Source: Gyrodactylus bullatarudis (lineage: Eukaryota > Platyhelminthes > Monogenea > Gyrodactylidea > Gyrodactylidae). Taken from it: DNA of 64,000 bases. A program made the translations under genes and the position numbers. Location of the stretch: NCBI GenBank assembly GCA_012064415.1, contig SSNU01000067.1:345175-409174 (forward strand), read 5' to 3'. Within the stretch, counting starts at the first letter, position 1. The number at the start of each line of letters is the position of its first letter. The notes beneath the pieces are model-generated. The model did no database searches and was not told the origin of the DNA. It saw only the letters and a list, made by a program, of their open reading frames with translations. Positions 15,001-25,400 of the stretch are shown piece after piece.

Positions 15001-18000
15001 ATATTTAACAAGAACCGAAAAAATTAATTTAATAGCTCAACATTTGGCAAGCAAAAACAATGAGCTGGCAGACAACAATAATAGAATATGAATCAGCTAA
15101 ATTTTGACTGACTAAACTTTCTAAACTGTATCAAGTATTTTTTGACGATTAAAAAGCCAATAAAAGAATATTTTTTTTATTTTTGACGAATTTAGATGAA
15201 AAATAAATGTACTTGGTCTGTAGATGATATTTTTATTTTTGCTAAATTACAAATTTGCCTATTTTGACCCAATTTTAGAAAATAATTTTTGCTATTTTCT
15301 GCGTACCTACTGATAACTGAATTCAACTAGTGGGTTTGAAAGTTAAAAACGAGTAATATTAAATGATAGTTTGATGATATGTAATATTTTGTGTTATATT
15401 TCAGCCTCGAGCTTCTTATCAAGATATCTATCTCCGGATGTGATTACAAAATTCCTATCAAGTGATGTTCGAGGATGCTTTGATAAAATCTATCAAGCTT
15501 ACAAGTCTAAAGATCATGATGATGCCATTGTTGCCTCAATAAATACACGTCAATTTGTTGTCGATTTAATCTGTTCGGTCCGAGTGAGTTTTAGTTTACT
15601 GATAAAACATGTATCTTTTTTCTTTAAACGTGTATCTACTTCAAAGTAGCTTTGGTTTTTATCGTATATTTAAATAAAGTCTAATTATTATTCAATGTTA
15701 AGTAGGAGCTGAATATCATCTGATAAACTATTTTCAATACATTTTTTTCAAAGTTCTTGACTATGCATGTTTTGTTGCTTTTCAGACATGATAAAGCTAA
15801 ACTAATTAAAATTTCTTCGAGTTTAAATGCATGAAATAAACCTGGAATCTTTCTTTGCAGTAACAATTCTTTTGGCGAGATAACGGAATTACTGCATTTT
15901 CATAATAAACTTTCTTGTAATTTCAAGATACTTTGAGTACATTGTTAAGATTTCTACTAGGTTTAGAGTTTAAACTTTAGTGAAATTGGTAGTTATTCAG
16001 AACATTTACATCTCATTATTGATACATACATGATAATAACCATGAATAATACCTTGACCCTTGTTCTTGGTTACTTGTCTTTTTCAATGAAAAATTTTAT
16101 CTATGCCATTGAACTAAGGACCCCTCCCTTTTTCAAATTCACTTGAAAATGTCATGTCAACAAAAACTGAATTAAATTAGTATTGATTGCTTATTTTATT
16201 ATTAACTGGTCAGAGAAAAAAAACTGTTTCATAAGATTGAAGCAGGACAATCACTTCCTGTGTCAAAATATACACGCATCTTCACTTTTATTCAAGGTCA
16301 GTTGAGTTTTCTGTTTTTGCTATCACATAACAGTCTGAACCAATCAAATTCACTCAGAGTTTAGCATATAAATTGAATAATGCAGTTCCTTTTTCAAATG
16401 TAGGCTTTCGTTCGTCATGGCTCTATACCGATTGAATCAAGAACCACATGCGCCCAGATGTCAAGTGATATATGTTCAGAATTTGCCACATTGTTAACCA
16501 TACTTAAGGGAGTGAGTTTTTTCTTGTCTAAGTACATAAAAATGTATTCCTCCATACGTGCTGGCTGTATTCTATATGCTTGCATACACATATCAATGTC
16601 TGTTTTACCCCATGAGTCATTCTCTCCTCTCTTTCTCGCTTCGACGAATAATGCAAAGAGTTTAATGTTGCAAATGTTACACCCACACACGTACAACGTA
16701 TATAACGACTGCATTGCCAAAAAAACGTGTCTGTCCCATTTTTCTTTTACTAGGGCAGACTGCCCCAATAAATGATCTAATCTCTGTGTGTAGCATTGAG
16801 AAAAAGAGGGGACAGACACACAAGACTGGGAATTCATGGGGGAGAATGTAACGAGTATGTACAGTTTTATTTTGCATTGAGAGAAAGAGTGTGAGACAGA
16901 CATACAAATTGTACCAATCACATTCAGTTTCCTTATCCTAATGTTTAAATATGCTATTCTATGTTGCTAAAATCTTATGAGCAGAAAACTATAGTCAGTA
17001 TGATTCAGTCCTGTCTGTATTATTCATTCTTCCTTCTTGTGTCTGTAGAATATCGAGAATGATGGTCAGACATCATCCAATGTCGAGGCAAACATACGCC
17101 ATATTGAAGATCTAAGCCATGAGATTTTGGAACTAATCAGTACAGTCAATGGTAAGTACTTGATAATAAAATTTGAATTCTTATTCCATTTTTAAAATTC
17201 TTTCCTTAAAGATGGTCCACGTTTGGTTATGTATTTCCGTGCTAGCAGTCCACAGTGTAAGTTTATTAATTTGAAAACAAAATTTGTCTTGACTAATTTG
17301 TATTTCTACAGGGCGAGATGTTACGGAAAAGTATATTGGCCGACATGTAGCTTATCATCATCACTATGTTCCCAGTTATCAGGATACACATTCGCAATGC
17401 TCTACAAAGCCAACTTCATCTTCGGTTAACTTGATTCAAGTCCCCTATAATAAGTCAAACATGAAGTTTTGCATTGGCTCTGAAGCCTCAATGAAAGCTC
17501 GCGAGAAAATGGTCGCCAATGAAAAATCTGTAAAGGAGCTTCAACAAAAATCTCAGGTAAGCATTATGACTCATTCATTTTTGTATGAGTAGTACAGAGA
17601 CAATAAATGAATTATTTCCCATACAATAAAATAAAATCACCCCACCCCCTCTATTAAACTACTCCATAATAAAATTGAGAGGAATGGCTTATTTGGAAGG
17701 GGGAGGTGCGTGTTTTTGTATGTGAATGCTTATTGTGAGGATGAGTCTAATGGCATTATGATATGTTTGGGTTACAAGGTGAAGTATGCATTGATAGTAT
17801 CTTCAAAATCATCGGGTAACAAAACATATCCGTAATGCCTGGCTTTAAACAACAACTAAAATAAATTTTCTCTGTTAAATTTGTATTTGTAGCAGAGAGA
17901 GAGAGAGAGAGAGAGATATAAGAACTAAAATGTATCATCATTTATTCTATAGTTTGACAAGAAGCTAGCCAACTTTCTTACCCAATGTAAGGGACTCTTT

Positions 18001-18489
18001 GATCTTGGTAATCAATTGTTTACTGCAACATCGAATTTGAACAAGTCAAAGCAGTTGGCTGAAAACATGCAGATTGGCCGACATGAATTGGTTTTAGCCT
18101 TGGCCTACGAGGATCTTTTTAATCTTGCCTGTCATTATTTTGATGGTAGCAAAGCTAGTGAAATGGGCGACGGTGTCAAGAACTCAATACTGAAGCCAAG
18201 TCGTGAACGACTTTCCACCAGCATTCATCAAATAAACCAAGGCACTATAAATCTTTGGCTGTCAATTTCAGAGCAAACTCTCAAGCTGAATCTGCCTCAG
18301 GACGAATCAAGACTCATTGATGATTGCAAGGTTATGAGTCAGAATATCAAATCATTTGCTGATTCCCTCTTGCAGAGAATCCGTGAGAGCGAATTTGACA
18401 ATGAAGACATTGCAAAGAACATGTCTGAAAGAAAATCGAGCATTGATTATAATGGAAAAATTGTTTCAATCACTGTGCCCACTTCGTGA
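93..18489 (+). CDS. Talin, rod region to C-terminus (5' partial, 28 exons)
   Basis: Talin links integrin tails to actin. Exons by splice signal and frame: 93-325, 377-598, 769-1227, 1283-1534, 1601-1816, 1890-2021, 4656-4964, 5025-5327, 5751-6008, 6356-6621, 6687-6873, 6931-7191, 8508-8810, 9064-9272, 9362-9506, 9601-10020, 10264-10476, 10532-11028, 11111-11125, 12038-12221, 14006-14119, 14326-14554, 15405-15583, 16404-16511, 17049-17151, 17212-17256, 17312-17556, 17953-18489. All phases join, giving 2213 residues. The FERM head and early rod lie upstream of the window. Rod hallmarks: ATSQLVACTK in exon 3, LPGQ in exon 9, APGQREC in exon 15, and VSGIIADLDTTI in exon 18, each collinear with vertebrate talin. 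Helices after about exon 24 align only weakly. The protein ends TVPTS without the long charged dimerisation helix usual at the talin end. AATAAA lies at 18766. It could be a diverged paralogue rather than the only talin. Confidence 0.9.
2022..4655 (+). other. Talin intron of 2.6 kb
   Basis: Intron between exons ending CTTGAA|GTGAGT and starting ATTAG|GCTTGC. It is AT-rich and shows no coding segment that I can connect to the gene. It holds a tRNA-like stretch at 3307-3376, listed separately. The reverse-strand ORF at 4310-4588 has no recognisable domain and is treated as chance. Confidence 0.8.
3307..3376 (+). repeat. Degenerate tRNA-like sequence
   Basis: The stretch begins GGAGTGGCTCAGTGGATAGA, which resembles a tRNA 5' part with an A box. 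About 40 bases on, CGAGTTCTATAG is a poor match to a B box. No clean cloverleaf can be drawn by eye and the acceptor ends barely pair. It is probably a tRNA pseudogene or the head of a tRNA-derived SINE, not a working tRNA gene. Confidence 0.35.
7991..8381. repeat. Foldback element in talin intron (family A)
   Basis: Two arms of 101 bp, 7991-8091 and 8281-8381, are reverse complements with about one mismatch, separated by a 189-bp loop. The loop carries GAAATCTTGAAGTAGCGCC at about 8140, also found (with small changes) near 10146, 63204 and, in reverse complement on the opposite strand, 63630-63660. This marks a dispersed hairpin family. It lies inside the talin intron 7192-8507; the rest of that intron shows nothing else recognisable. 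Confidence 0.85.
10142..10180 (+). repeat. Short fragment of hairpin family A
   Basis: TTGAAATCTTGAAGTAGCGC followed by CGAATTCCCAT repeats the loop motif of the 7991-8381 element. Only about 35 bp remain here, inside the 243-bp talin intron 10021-10263. No inverted arms are visible. Confidence 0.7.
11111..11125 (+). other. Talin micro-exon of 15 nt
   Basis: CTTCAG precedes and GTTAGT follows the 15 nt. The previous exon ends with two codon bases (AA), and the micro-exon supplies the third base plus AAG GCA CAA GAA and the first two bases of the next codon (CG). The exon at 12038 completes CGG and continues GAG TCA ATA AGT, giving K-K-A-Q-E-R-E-S-I-S. Skipping it would join AA to GGA and leave the following exon in the same phase, so it could be optional. 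Confidence 0.75.
12222..14005 (+). other. Talin intron of 1.8 kb
   Basis: Intron between CACAG|GTAATT and TTTAAG|GTCGCA. Apart from being AT-rich I see no repeat arms, RNA gene or extra exon in it. Confidence 0.75.
16512..17048 (+). other. Talin intron with unsupported long ORFs
   Basis: Spliced intron (GGA|GTGAGT to CTGTAG|AATATC). It is less AT-rich than its neighbours in the middle, which opens a 168-codon reverse-strand frame at 16415-16921 and shorter ones. These contain no recognisable domain and overlap the talin exon 16404-16511. I treat them as chance. Confidence 0.6.
17894..17917. repeat. GA microsatellite
   Basis: A run of about 12 GA units sits in the last talin intron (17557-17952), about 35 bp before the acceptor of the terminal exon. 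Confidence 0.9.
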
Positions 18490-18846
18490 TGATCAAGTTC
18501 ATTCGCCAAGTCTATCAGAAATCTTATTTTTGTTTACATCCAGCACACATAAATTTCCTCAATGAATTCTTCCATCAACGGAGTGTTTTGCTTTTAAATT
18601 TTACTTTCAACTCAAGCTCTTTCTTTCAAGATTACATTTTAATAACAATTTGACACAATAATGTGCATGCATGTTAAAATATTTAATTAGTACTGTATTA
18701 TTGAAAAATATATATTTCCCCGAAAAGTTCTCTACTTTTAATTTATCGCGTGACTCAAATAGTATAATAAAAGCAAGTTGCTGAGAAGATTTTCAATGAT
18801 AAAATATATACAAAATAAGTTTTACAAAATGAATCTCCGTTATTCT
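18490..18846. other. Convergent 3' ends of talin and ZNHIT1
   Basis: The talin stop (18487-18489) and the ZNHIT1 stop (18847-18849) face each other 357 bp apart. A talin-strand AATAAA lies at 18766-18771. No clear canonical signal is seen for ZNHIT1, whose 3' UTR probably overlaps talin's. No gene is seen between. Confidence 0.7.
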
Positions 18847-19343
18847 CTATGAGAGCCATTTGAGACATCTGGTATCAAGGTGCACTTCGTAACACTTGAT
18901 TGAACAATACATGGATCCACAAGTAATACAATTATACTTGTAGAGGTAACCACAGACACTACAAAACTTTCGTGGAGGAAGACGACTCTTCGGTACACAA
19001 GCGGTAAAATAGTTTGGTTTTTCAGGATTCTCCTTGCACAGGCGTTGTTCCTCATCTATCATGACTTCAAAAGTCTTTCGGAATTTATTTTTAGTCAGTG
19101 TTGTGCGTCTTCGTTTCTTTTTACCATCCTAAATTCTTGTATAAAATTAAACTGGTGATTTACGTCAAATTTTGGCCTGTTGACACTTTTAGTTTCTCCT
19201 GAAGGGTTTTCCATAAAATTATCTTTTTCCAATATTTCGAGTGATTTTTTCAATCTCCTCTTACGTGCATCATCATCAAGCACTCTCCTTGCGACATCTC
19301 TCAAGTTTTCCTTTATTGAATCCATTTTTTGAACTATTGGCAA
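18847..19343 (-). CDS. ZNHIT1: Zinc finger HIT domain-containing protein 1 (ZNHIT1)
   Basis: ZNHIT1 is a subunit of the SRCAP/SWR1 chromatin complex that deposits H2A.Z. Exon 1 is 19343-19164 and exon 2 is 19128-18847, separated by a 35-nt intron (GTAAATC...TTTAG). Splicing joins FD to DGKKKRRR, matching the family's FDDD...KKKKK stretch; unspliced, the frame breaks. The product is 153 residues from 19343, or 147 from the ATG at 19325 (MDSIKENL), against 154 in human. It has an N-terminal ARKRRLKKSLEILEKDNF helix and a C-terminal HIT finger: CSVCGY, CITCGSMYC, C, H and C, ending in RCLKWLS (human ends RCLKWTV). It is head-to-head with WDR47 and tail-to-tail with talin. The start at 19325 is the more cautious choice, since it leaves more promoter space. 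Confidence 0.93.
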
Positions 19344-19458
19344 AATGAAACACGCCTTAAACTTACTCTTATTGTTTTTTGGCGATATTTTAAATAAAAG
19401 AAATTTTACTCAATTTTTTGATCAGAAAATTAATTATGAGAAATCTGGTTGCGTAGAA
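19326..19458. promoter_or_regulatory. Probable shared ZNHIT1/WDR47 bidirectional promoter
   Basis: Only about 133 bp separates the likely ZNHIT1 start (19325, minus) from the likely WDR47 start (19459, plus). Both genes must therefore be transcribed from this interval. No TATA box placed convincingly for either direction is seen; this is inferred from spacing. Confidence 0.5.
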
Positions 19459-22400
19459 ATGTCTACGACACCGAAAAACGAAACTCTTGATATAGATCTC
19501 AATGAGAATGAGATTCTCAAGCTCATCCTAGAATTTTTAGAGAAACGCAGCTATTATAATTCGTTATTATGCCTTGAACGAGAATCTGGTTTGATTAACT
19601 GCGATTACAATGAGGATCTTTTATTTTTTCGCCAACTAATTCTAGATGGTCATGTAATTATCATTACTTTCTTATCATTACTTTTCTCTAGTGGGATGAT
19701 GCTCTCGATTATCTAGAACCATTGAGAAGTCCACCATTCAATTATGAAATGAAAGATGTTCGTTATTCCCTATTGAAATCAAAGTTTTTGGAATTACTTT
19801 GTGTGAGAAATGCTGCACAACAACTTACAGATCTTGAATTCAACAACGTCGACAAAATCACCGTGGACCAAGTTAGTTTTAAAAGAATAAAGCTTTCCTA
19901 ATATTTTGACTATCATTTATAATTATTTTCCTAGGTTGTGGATTGCCTTGAAGAGATCAAGGTTGAATTTCCCTCAAAACTGGAATATAATCAGTTAGCC
20001 CTACTCTTGACACTTCAACAACTGACAGACTCCCCTGACTTCAGAGATTGGACTCCGAGTTCAAACCGGATGGCTTGCTTTGAAACTGTATTACCCATCC
20101 TATTGCCTATCATGATGCCAGAAAAACTTCATGCTAAAGATTCCAAGACCGTTTCTAAGTCGAATCGTCTGATAAAATTATTAACTCAGGGATTATTGTA
20201 CGAGTCAATGGTTGATTATTGCCTTATTAAATCCACTGAGGATAAAGCTAGAATGCATATTAACGTCAGTCTATTAGGTGAGTATTTCAATATGGGATAA
20301 ATTTTTATAGTCTGTTGCCATAGGATTTTATTTTTTCCTTTTTATCCTTTTTAATATTAAAAACATTTATACAGTCTGGAATTGGTAGTTATTTCACATT
20401 ATTAAATGGAAAAGTACAAAATTCGTACTTTACTCTCGATAAAGCAAGTAAAAAGAAGATATTTTCAGTTTACTAGTGAGTAGACTGACCATTAAAGTAA
20501 CAAAATTTTAAAAGTAAATTATAGCATATTCTTTTCAGTTATAAAAAATTATCTGTTTACTTGGTTTACTCATGTTGATGTTGTAATAGATTTACTGTTC
20601 TAATTAAAGAAAAATAAACTGTTTGAATAGGCGATGAGCAAGGAGAGGAATTTGCCAAAGCAAAGGACGACAAATTTGAAATGGATCTTCTCCTCAATAG
20701 TTGGATACAGGCCCTGCCTACAGTTTGTTTTCGACAATGCTTTGAAACAAAAAAGCTAAATGTCCAAATTAACGATTCAATCCGGCCAAATCTAGAGAAA
20801 TCTCTTTGGCCCGAACAGATTCTCACACAGCCTCTTGTGCAACCTCTCCAATTTCCCTACACCCATCTTCCACGTAATCCCAACGACCTAGCAACTTCAA
20901 TAATGAGGAACAGTATGCATGTTCTACAGAGATCGTTTGCCGCAGAAAATTCATCTTCAAATGCTGGGGCTCTTATCAATTCTACTCTCAATGAAAAGTC
21001 TGCCAACCTCAATTCAGTTATGCTATCCCGATCGATTTTGGGAAATAACCTATCCATGACCATGTCAAAGTTTAGGCTTAATGGAAAAGAAAAGACCATG
21101 TCGAGGTCTGTCCTGGCTAATAGAGCTGTGAGTACTTTCAATAATCCTTTTCTTTCAGAGAAACTATTCTTACCAACCAAAATCGAAAAATATTACATTT
21201 CTTTTTTGAGTATCATAAAACCAAATAATTTTGAGTAAAAATACTCAAGTCAATAGATAAATTTTATGGTATTAATACTAATTGAGTGCTTTTTAGCGTG
21301 AAATTCTCTATCTCCATATAAATATTTTTATAAAAACGAAAATATTTGAATTTTTGAAAAAGATCGAAATTAAGCTACTTTTACAAGAATCCCATATTTT
21401 AATGAGCCGATTGACAGAATAAAAGATTCTACATCAATTTTTTTTTTGATTTCTGAGATTTTAGGCGATTAAATACCAATATTTAAGATCGAAATTAGAG
21501 AGGGTATTCTAATTTTTTCATAAAAACGTCGTGATCTTAAAAATTTATTTAAATGAAAATAACCCAGAAAGACCTTCTCAAAAATGGTCATATTCGAATT
21601 CTTTGTCTTATCTTAAATAATATTAATTATAAATTATAATTAATCACTTTTAAATTTTTGAAACCAACAAAAGTTTTCAACTCAAAGGTTGAAAAAGTGG
21701 AAAATCAAAGAACTGCCAAATTTTTGTCTCATTTAATTTCTTTCTGGAATTTAATAATCTTAACATCCTGTCGGCTCATTAATTATAATTATACATGGGA
21801 CCCAAAAAATATTTGTCTTTACGACAATCAGATGAAAAAATGTTCATATTTTTTGTAAAATTAGTTAATTCTCAATCCGCTTTTTGGTCATATAGACCTA
21901 AGCCATGTAATGAATAAAATCATGTTCATCTTTTTAATTAAATTCATTGATTCCGATTTCGAGTAAAATAGATTCTTTTACTAGCTAGTCGAAGAGATTA
22001 TTATGAATATAATACTGTCTACGCTTACAGTCTTTCATATTTTTAAAGTGCAGAAATTTCTCCCTCTGTTGTATAGACGTACAGAGTCTGTTAAAGTTTA
22101 TTGAAACACTTGGAAACAAACCTGTTTAGATTTAATTTTATTTATGTTATAGTATATTCTTAAAATTAGTTTTTTATAAATATCCTAGTATAATCTTAAA
22201 ACCAGTAAAAAACTAGTATATCCTTAAAATAATTAAAATTTTATGAATATCCTAATCTTGTACTGGGCTTGTCAAGTTTGTCCTTTTTCTTATTCAAAAG
22301 TTTCAAGATAATATCATTATGGAATTGGTCACATTTATTTTTCACAATCCTCTGAAATCAAAACAACCAATCAAATAGAAATTTGACAAGCTTCGTGAAA

Positions 22401-25400
22401 ATCATTATTTTGTTTCATCACTTTATCGTCTAGTCATGTCAAAGTCTCTGTTCTGAAAAACATTTAAATTTATAATTTTTCATCAGGATTCAAAGTCTTA
22501 TAATGTATTATTTTAAAGATAAGGTATTATACTTTATTATAGCATGGTATTTCATTCATATAAATTATCTAAATCTACAATTTTTTGAGATCGAGAGCTG
22601 ATTTTCATCGTTTAACAGTTTGCAGAGCTCAAAAATACCTCTATCAAAGTTATTAGTGCAATTGTAAAAAGAAAGGTCTTTTATGTAATTCTAAGTGCCA
22701 TCATTCCCTGTCTTGCTCAAATAAATAAAAACTATGAATTGGATATTTTGATCTAACTTTCATTACTTTCTTATGTGATAGTGATTAGGTCTCCAGTGAT
22801 ATCATCTTGAAACTTTTGAATAAGAAAAAAGACAAACTTGACAAGCCCAGTACGAGATTAGGATATTCATAAAATTTTAATTATTTTAAGGATATACTAG
22901 TTTTTTACTGGTTTTAAGAATCTTAAATTAAGATTATACTAGGATATTTATAAAAAAACTAATTTTAAGAATATACTGTAACATATGCACTAATCTGTCT
23001 TGAAGTCTGAAAAAGGTTTCTCTTAGCCCTCGCTCTGGATATTCAATTTTCCTTATGGGAGTTTCAATACAAATAAGTATTGCTCCCCATATCCAGAGAG
23101 AGGGTTAAATCGTATCATTCTCAGATATCAAAAGTAATTTATTGAATCGATAAAGTTTCCCAAAACATAAGCCTGAAAATTTCACTTAGTTAAATGAACT
23201 TTCTGACTCAAATATCATTAAATGGTCTCCTAAAAATGCTATCATTTAAATCGAATAAAAACAATATCAACCTGCTAAATACTCGGAAAGAAGTTCTTTT
23301 CTCATCAAGCATGAACAATCTTCAAAAATAATGATAGCATCTTAACTATGAGTAAACCTTTTTCAAGACATGAAAATTTTGTTGATCATCTGGCTTGGTG
23401 TTTTTGTCTGACCTATTAATGAAACGGCAACATATACACTGATCAAAGTGTACAGATTGGTCATAAGTTATGACTCATAACACAACCTTTCCTTTAAATC
23501 ATTAAAATCTAATTGGTCGATTATTTACCATGTTCATTCTAATTTATGAGTACAACATCTAAATTTCACCTCATGACTTTATATAATCCCTTTTAATGAG
23601 TATTGATCCTAGCTTTAACCATGATAGCTAACTTTATTCAATAATTATTATGATATTTAGGACAATACATTACTTTCCATTCCCCTTTGCCCCTCTTTAG
23701 ATAAATAAACAACAAAAATTATTTTCTTTTCACCTCCTTGATTACTACTTGAATATGATTCTCATTCATAGATTTTTGTTGTAAATTCAAATTACAATTA
23801 GATTTAATGTCACTTCTCTCAAGAGCACATGCAAACCTAGTCCTAGAGATCTTCTTTGGAATTGATTTTGGTGTATAATGAGATAATACAACATTTTCAT
23901 GTTCTGTTATACTAAAATCGTTAAAATTCCCAAACTTTCCAGGAATTTTTTCTCAAGATGTGAAACAAGACTTAATTTTTAAATGTAAAACCTATTTTTA
24001 TTTCGAATTTTGGAAAAATTGTAATTTTCAATCAAGATTTTGAACATCAGAACAAACAGGAATAGATTTGATTATTTGAGATAATTTATCTCCAAGATTG
24101 ACTTTCGCTATTGTATAATGTTTATATATTCAAGTTTATTATGTAACTGAGCGTATTGTTGTTGCTGTTATTAGGAAGAAAAGGTTTGGTTTCTTGCCTT
24201 TAAATGACACTCGAAGTAGAAGAGTCATGACTACTTACATCTGAATAAATATTATTTGCAGTTAATCAAATCAAAAAGGCCATTAAATTAATGAAAATAT
24301 CCCTCTCTTTTATAGAATTACACTTCGATGCTTGTATCTGGTTCCACCTATCGTCTTCCACCGAGAGTTCCTCTGAAAAATCAACAGAATAATAAATCTA
24401 AAAGCATCATGATTCAATCAATTGATAAACTCTTCAATCCTTCAAACACCAACACTGAACCAATCACTAATGGCAATGATTTATCAGCTAACCTGTTGGG
24501 CACTAAAGGACCATCAGAAGCTAACTACGACGAAGGTTTTAATTCTGCTGGATGTATGACATCGAGCGGTGTTGATTCTACCTTTAATCCAACTATGCAA
24601 ATGTCAATTATTGCTGATAACATTGAAACTTCTGAGTCTAGTAAGTTTCCATCCATCTTTTACTTTTGTTCTCGTTAGTTGAGAAAATTACCCCAGCTCT
24701 CATGTTCCTTCTAAGGTTGAATTTTTGATTGCACTCATTTTAGAAAACAAGTCAGTTGGACTATTCAATGAATATCAAAAGAAGCTTATCGACAATGAAA
24801 TGCAGTCCATGACTGAATCAATGCTGAAAGCTGATCCGAAAAATCAACAACAAACTATTGAAAATTTATCTCAGGTGAGATATTCATTCACATATCAAGT
24901 TTTTTAAAATTAATATTCACATACATTTTCTTAGAACCAGGTAATACGTTCTCATAATAACAAGAGTAAGATTGATTCTGATAACAGTGCTCAGTATGTT
25001 GCTACAACTGTATTAGAAGATACTCAAGCTATCCGAGCAGCAACTTTCAATCCCGACGGATCATTTTATGCTGTCGGATCTAATTCAAAGATTCTTCGAG
25101 TCTGTAAATACCCAGATACGAATAACCTCAAGAGAAATCATATTCCCGAAGAACCAGACATTGTCTTTCAATGTAATAATTTCCATCGGGGTACAATCTA
25201 CTCGATTGCCTGGAGTCACGGTGGTAATTTCATAGCCACTGGCAGTAATGATCGCACAGTCAGATTAATCAAGGTTAACCCTGAGACTGGAAAGCCTGTT
25301 TTCATTGGTGGATTTGAAACCTTGGATGATTATGACCAGATTGATGATTCAAATATTACTTCTTGCATTGAGCTGGGTCATCATGATGGCGTCATTAGAG

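Larger units (their letters stand above)
21128..24315 (+). other. WDR47 intron 4 (3.2 kb) with nested repeats
   Basis: Intron between AGAGCT|GTGAGT and TTATAG|AATTAC. It contains a long terminal-inverted-repeat element (22150-22978) and, 48 bp further on, a miniature element (23027-23104). The remaining sequence is AT-rich with no gene or extra exon recognised. Confidence 0.85.

Noticed and set aside
16458..16775. 105-codon plus-strand frame
   Set aside because: It is the talin exon 16404-16511 read through its donor site into the intron.
16415..16921. 168-codon minus-strand frame
   Set aside because: It overlaps a well-supported talin exon and intron, has no recognisable domain, and is explained by a locally less AT-rich intron.
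19345..19458. N-terminal 38-residue extension of WDR47
   Set aside because: Family similarity begins at the ATG at 19459. The extension would also fill the promoter interval shared with ZNHIT1.
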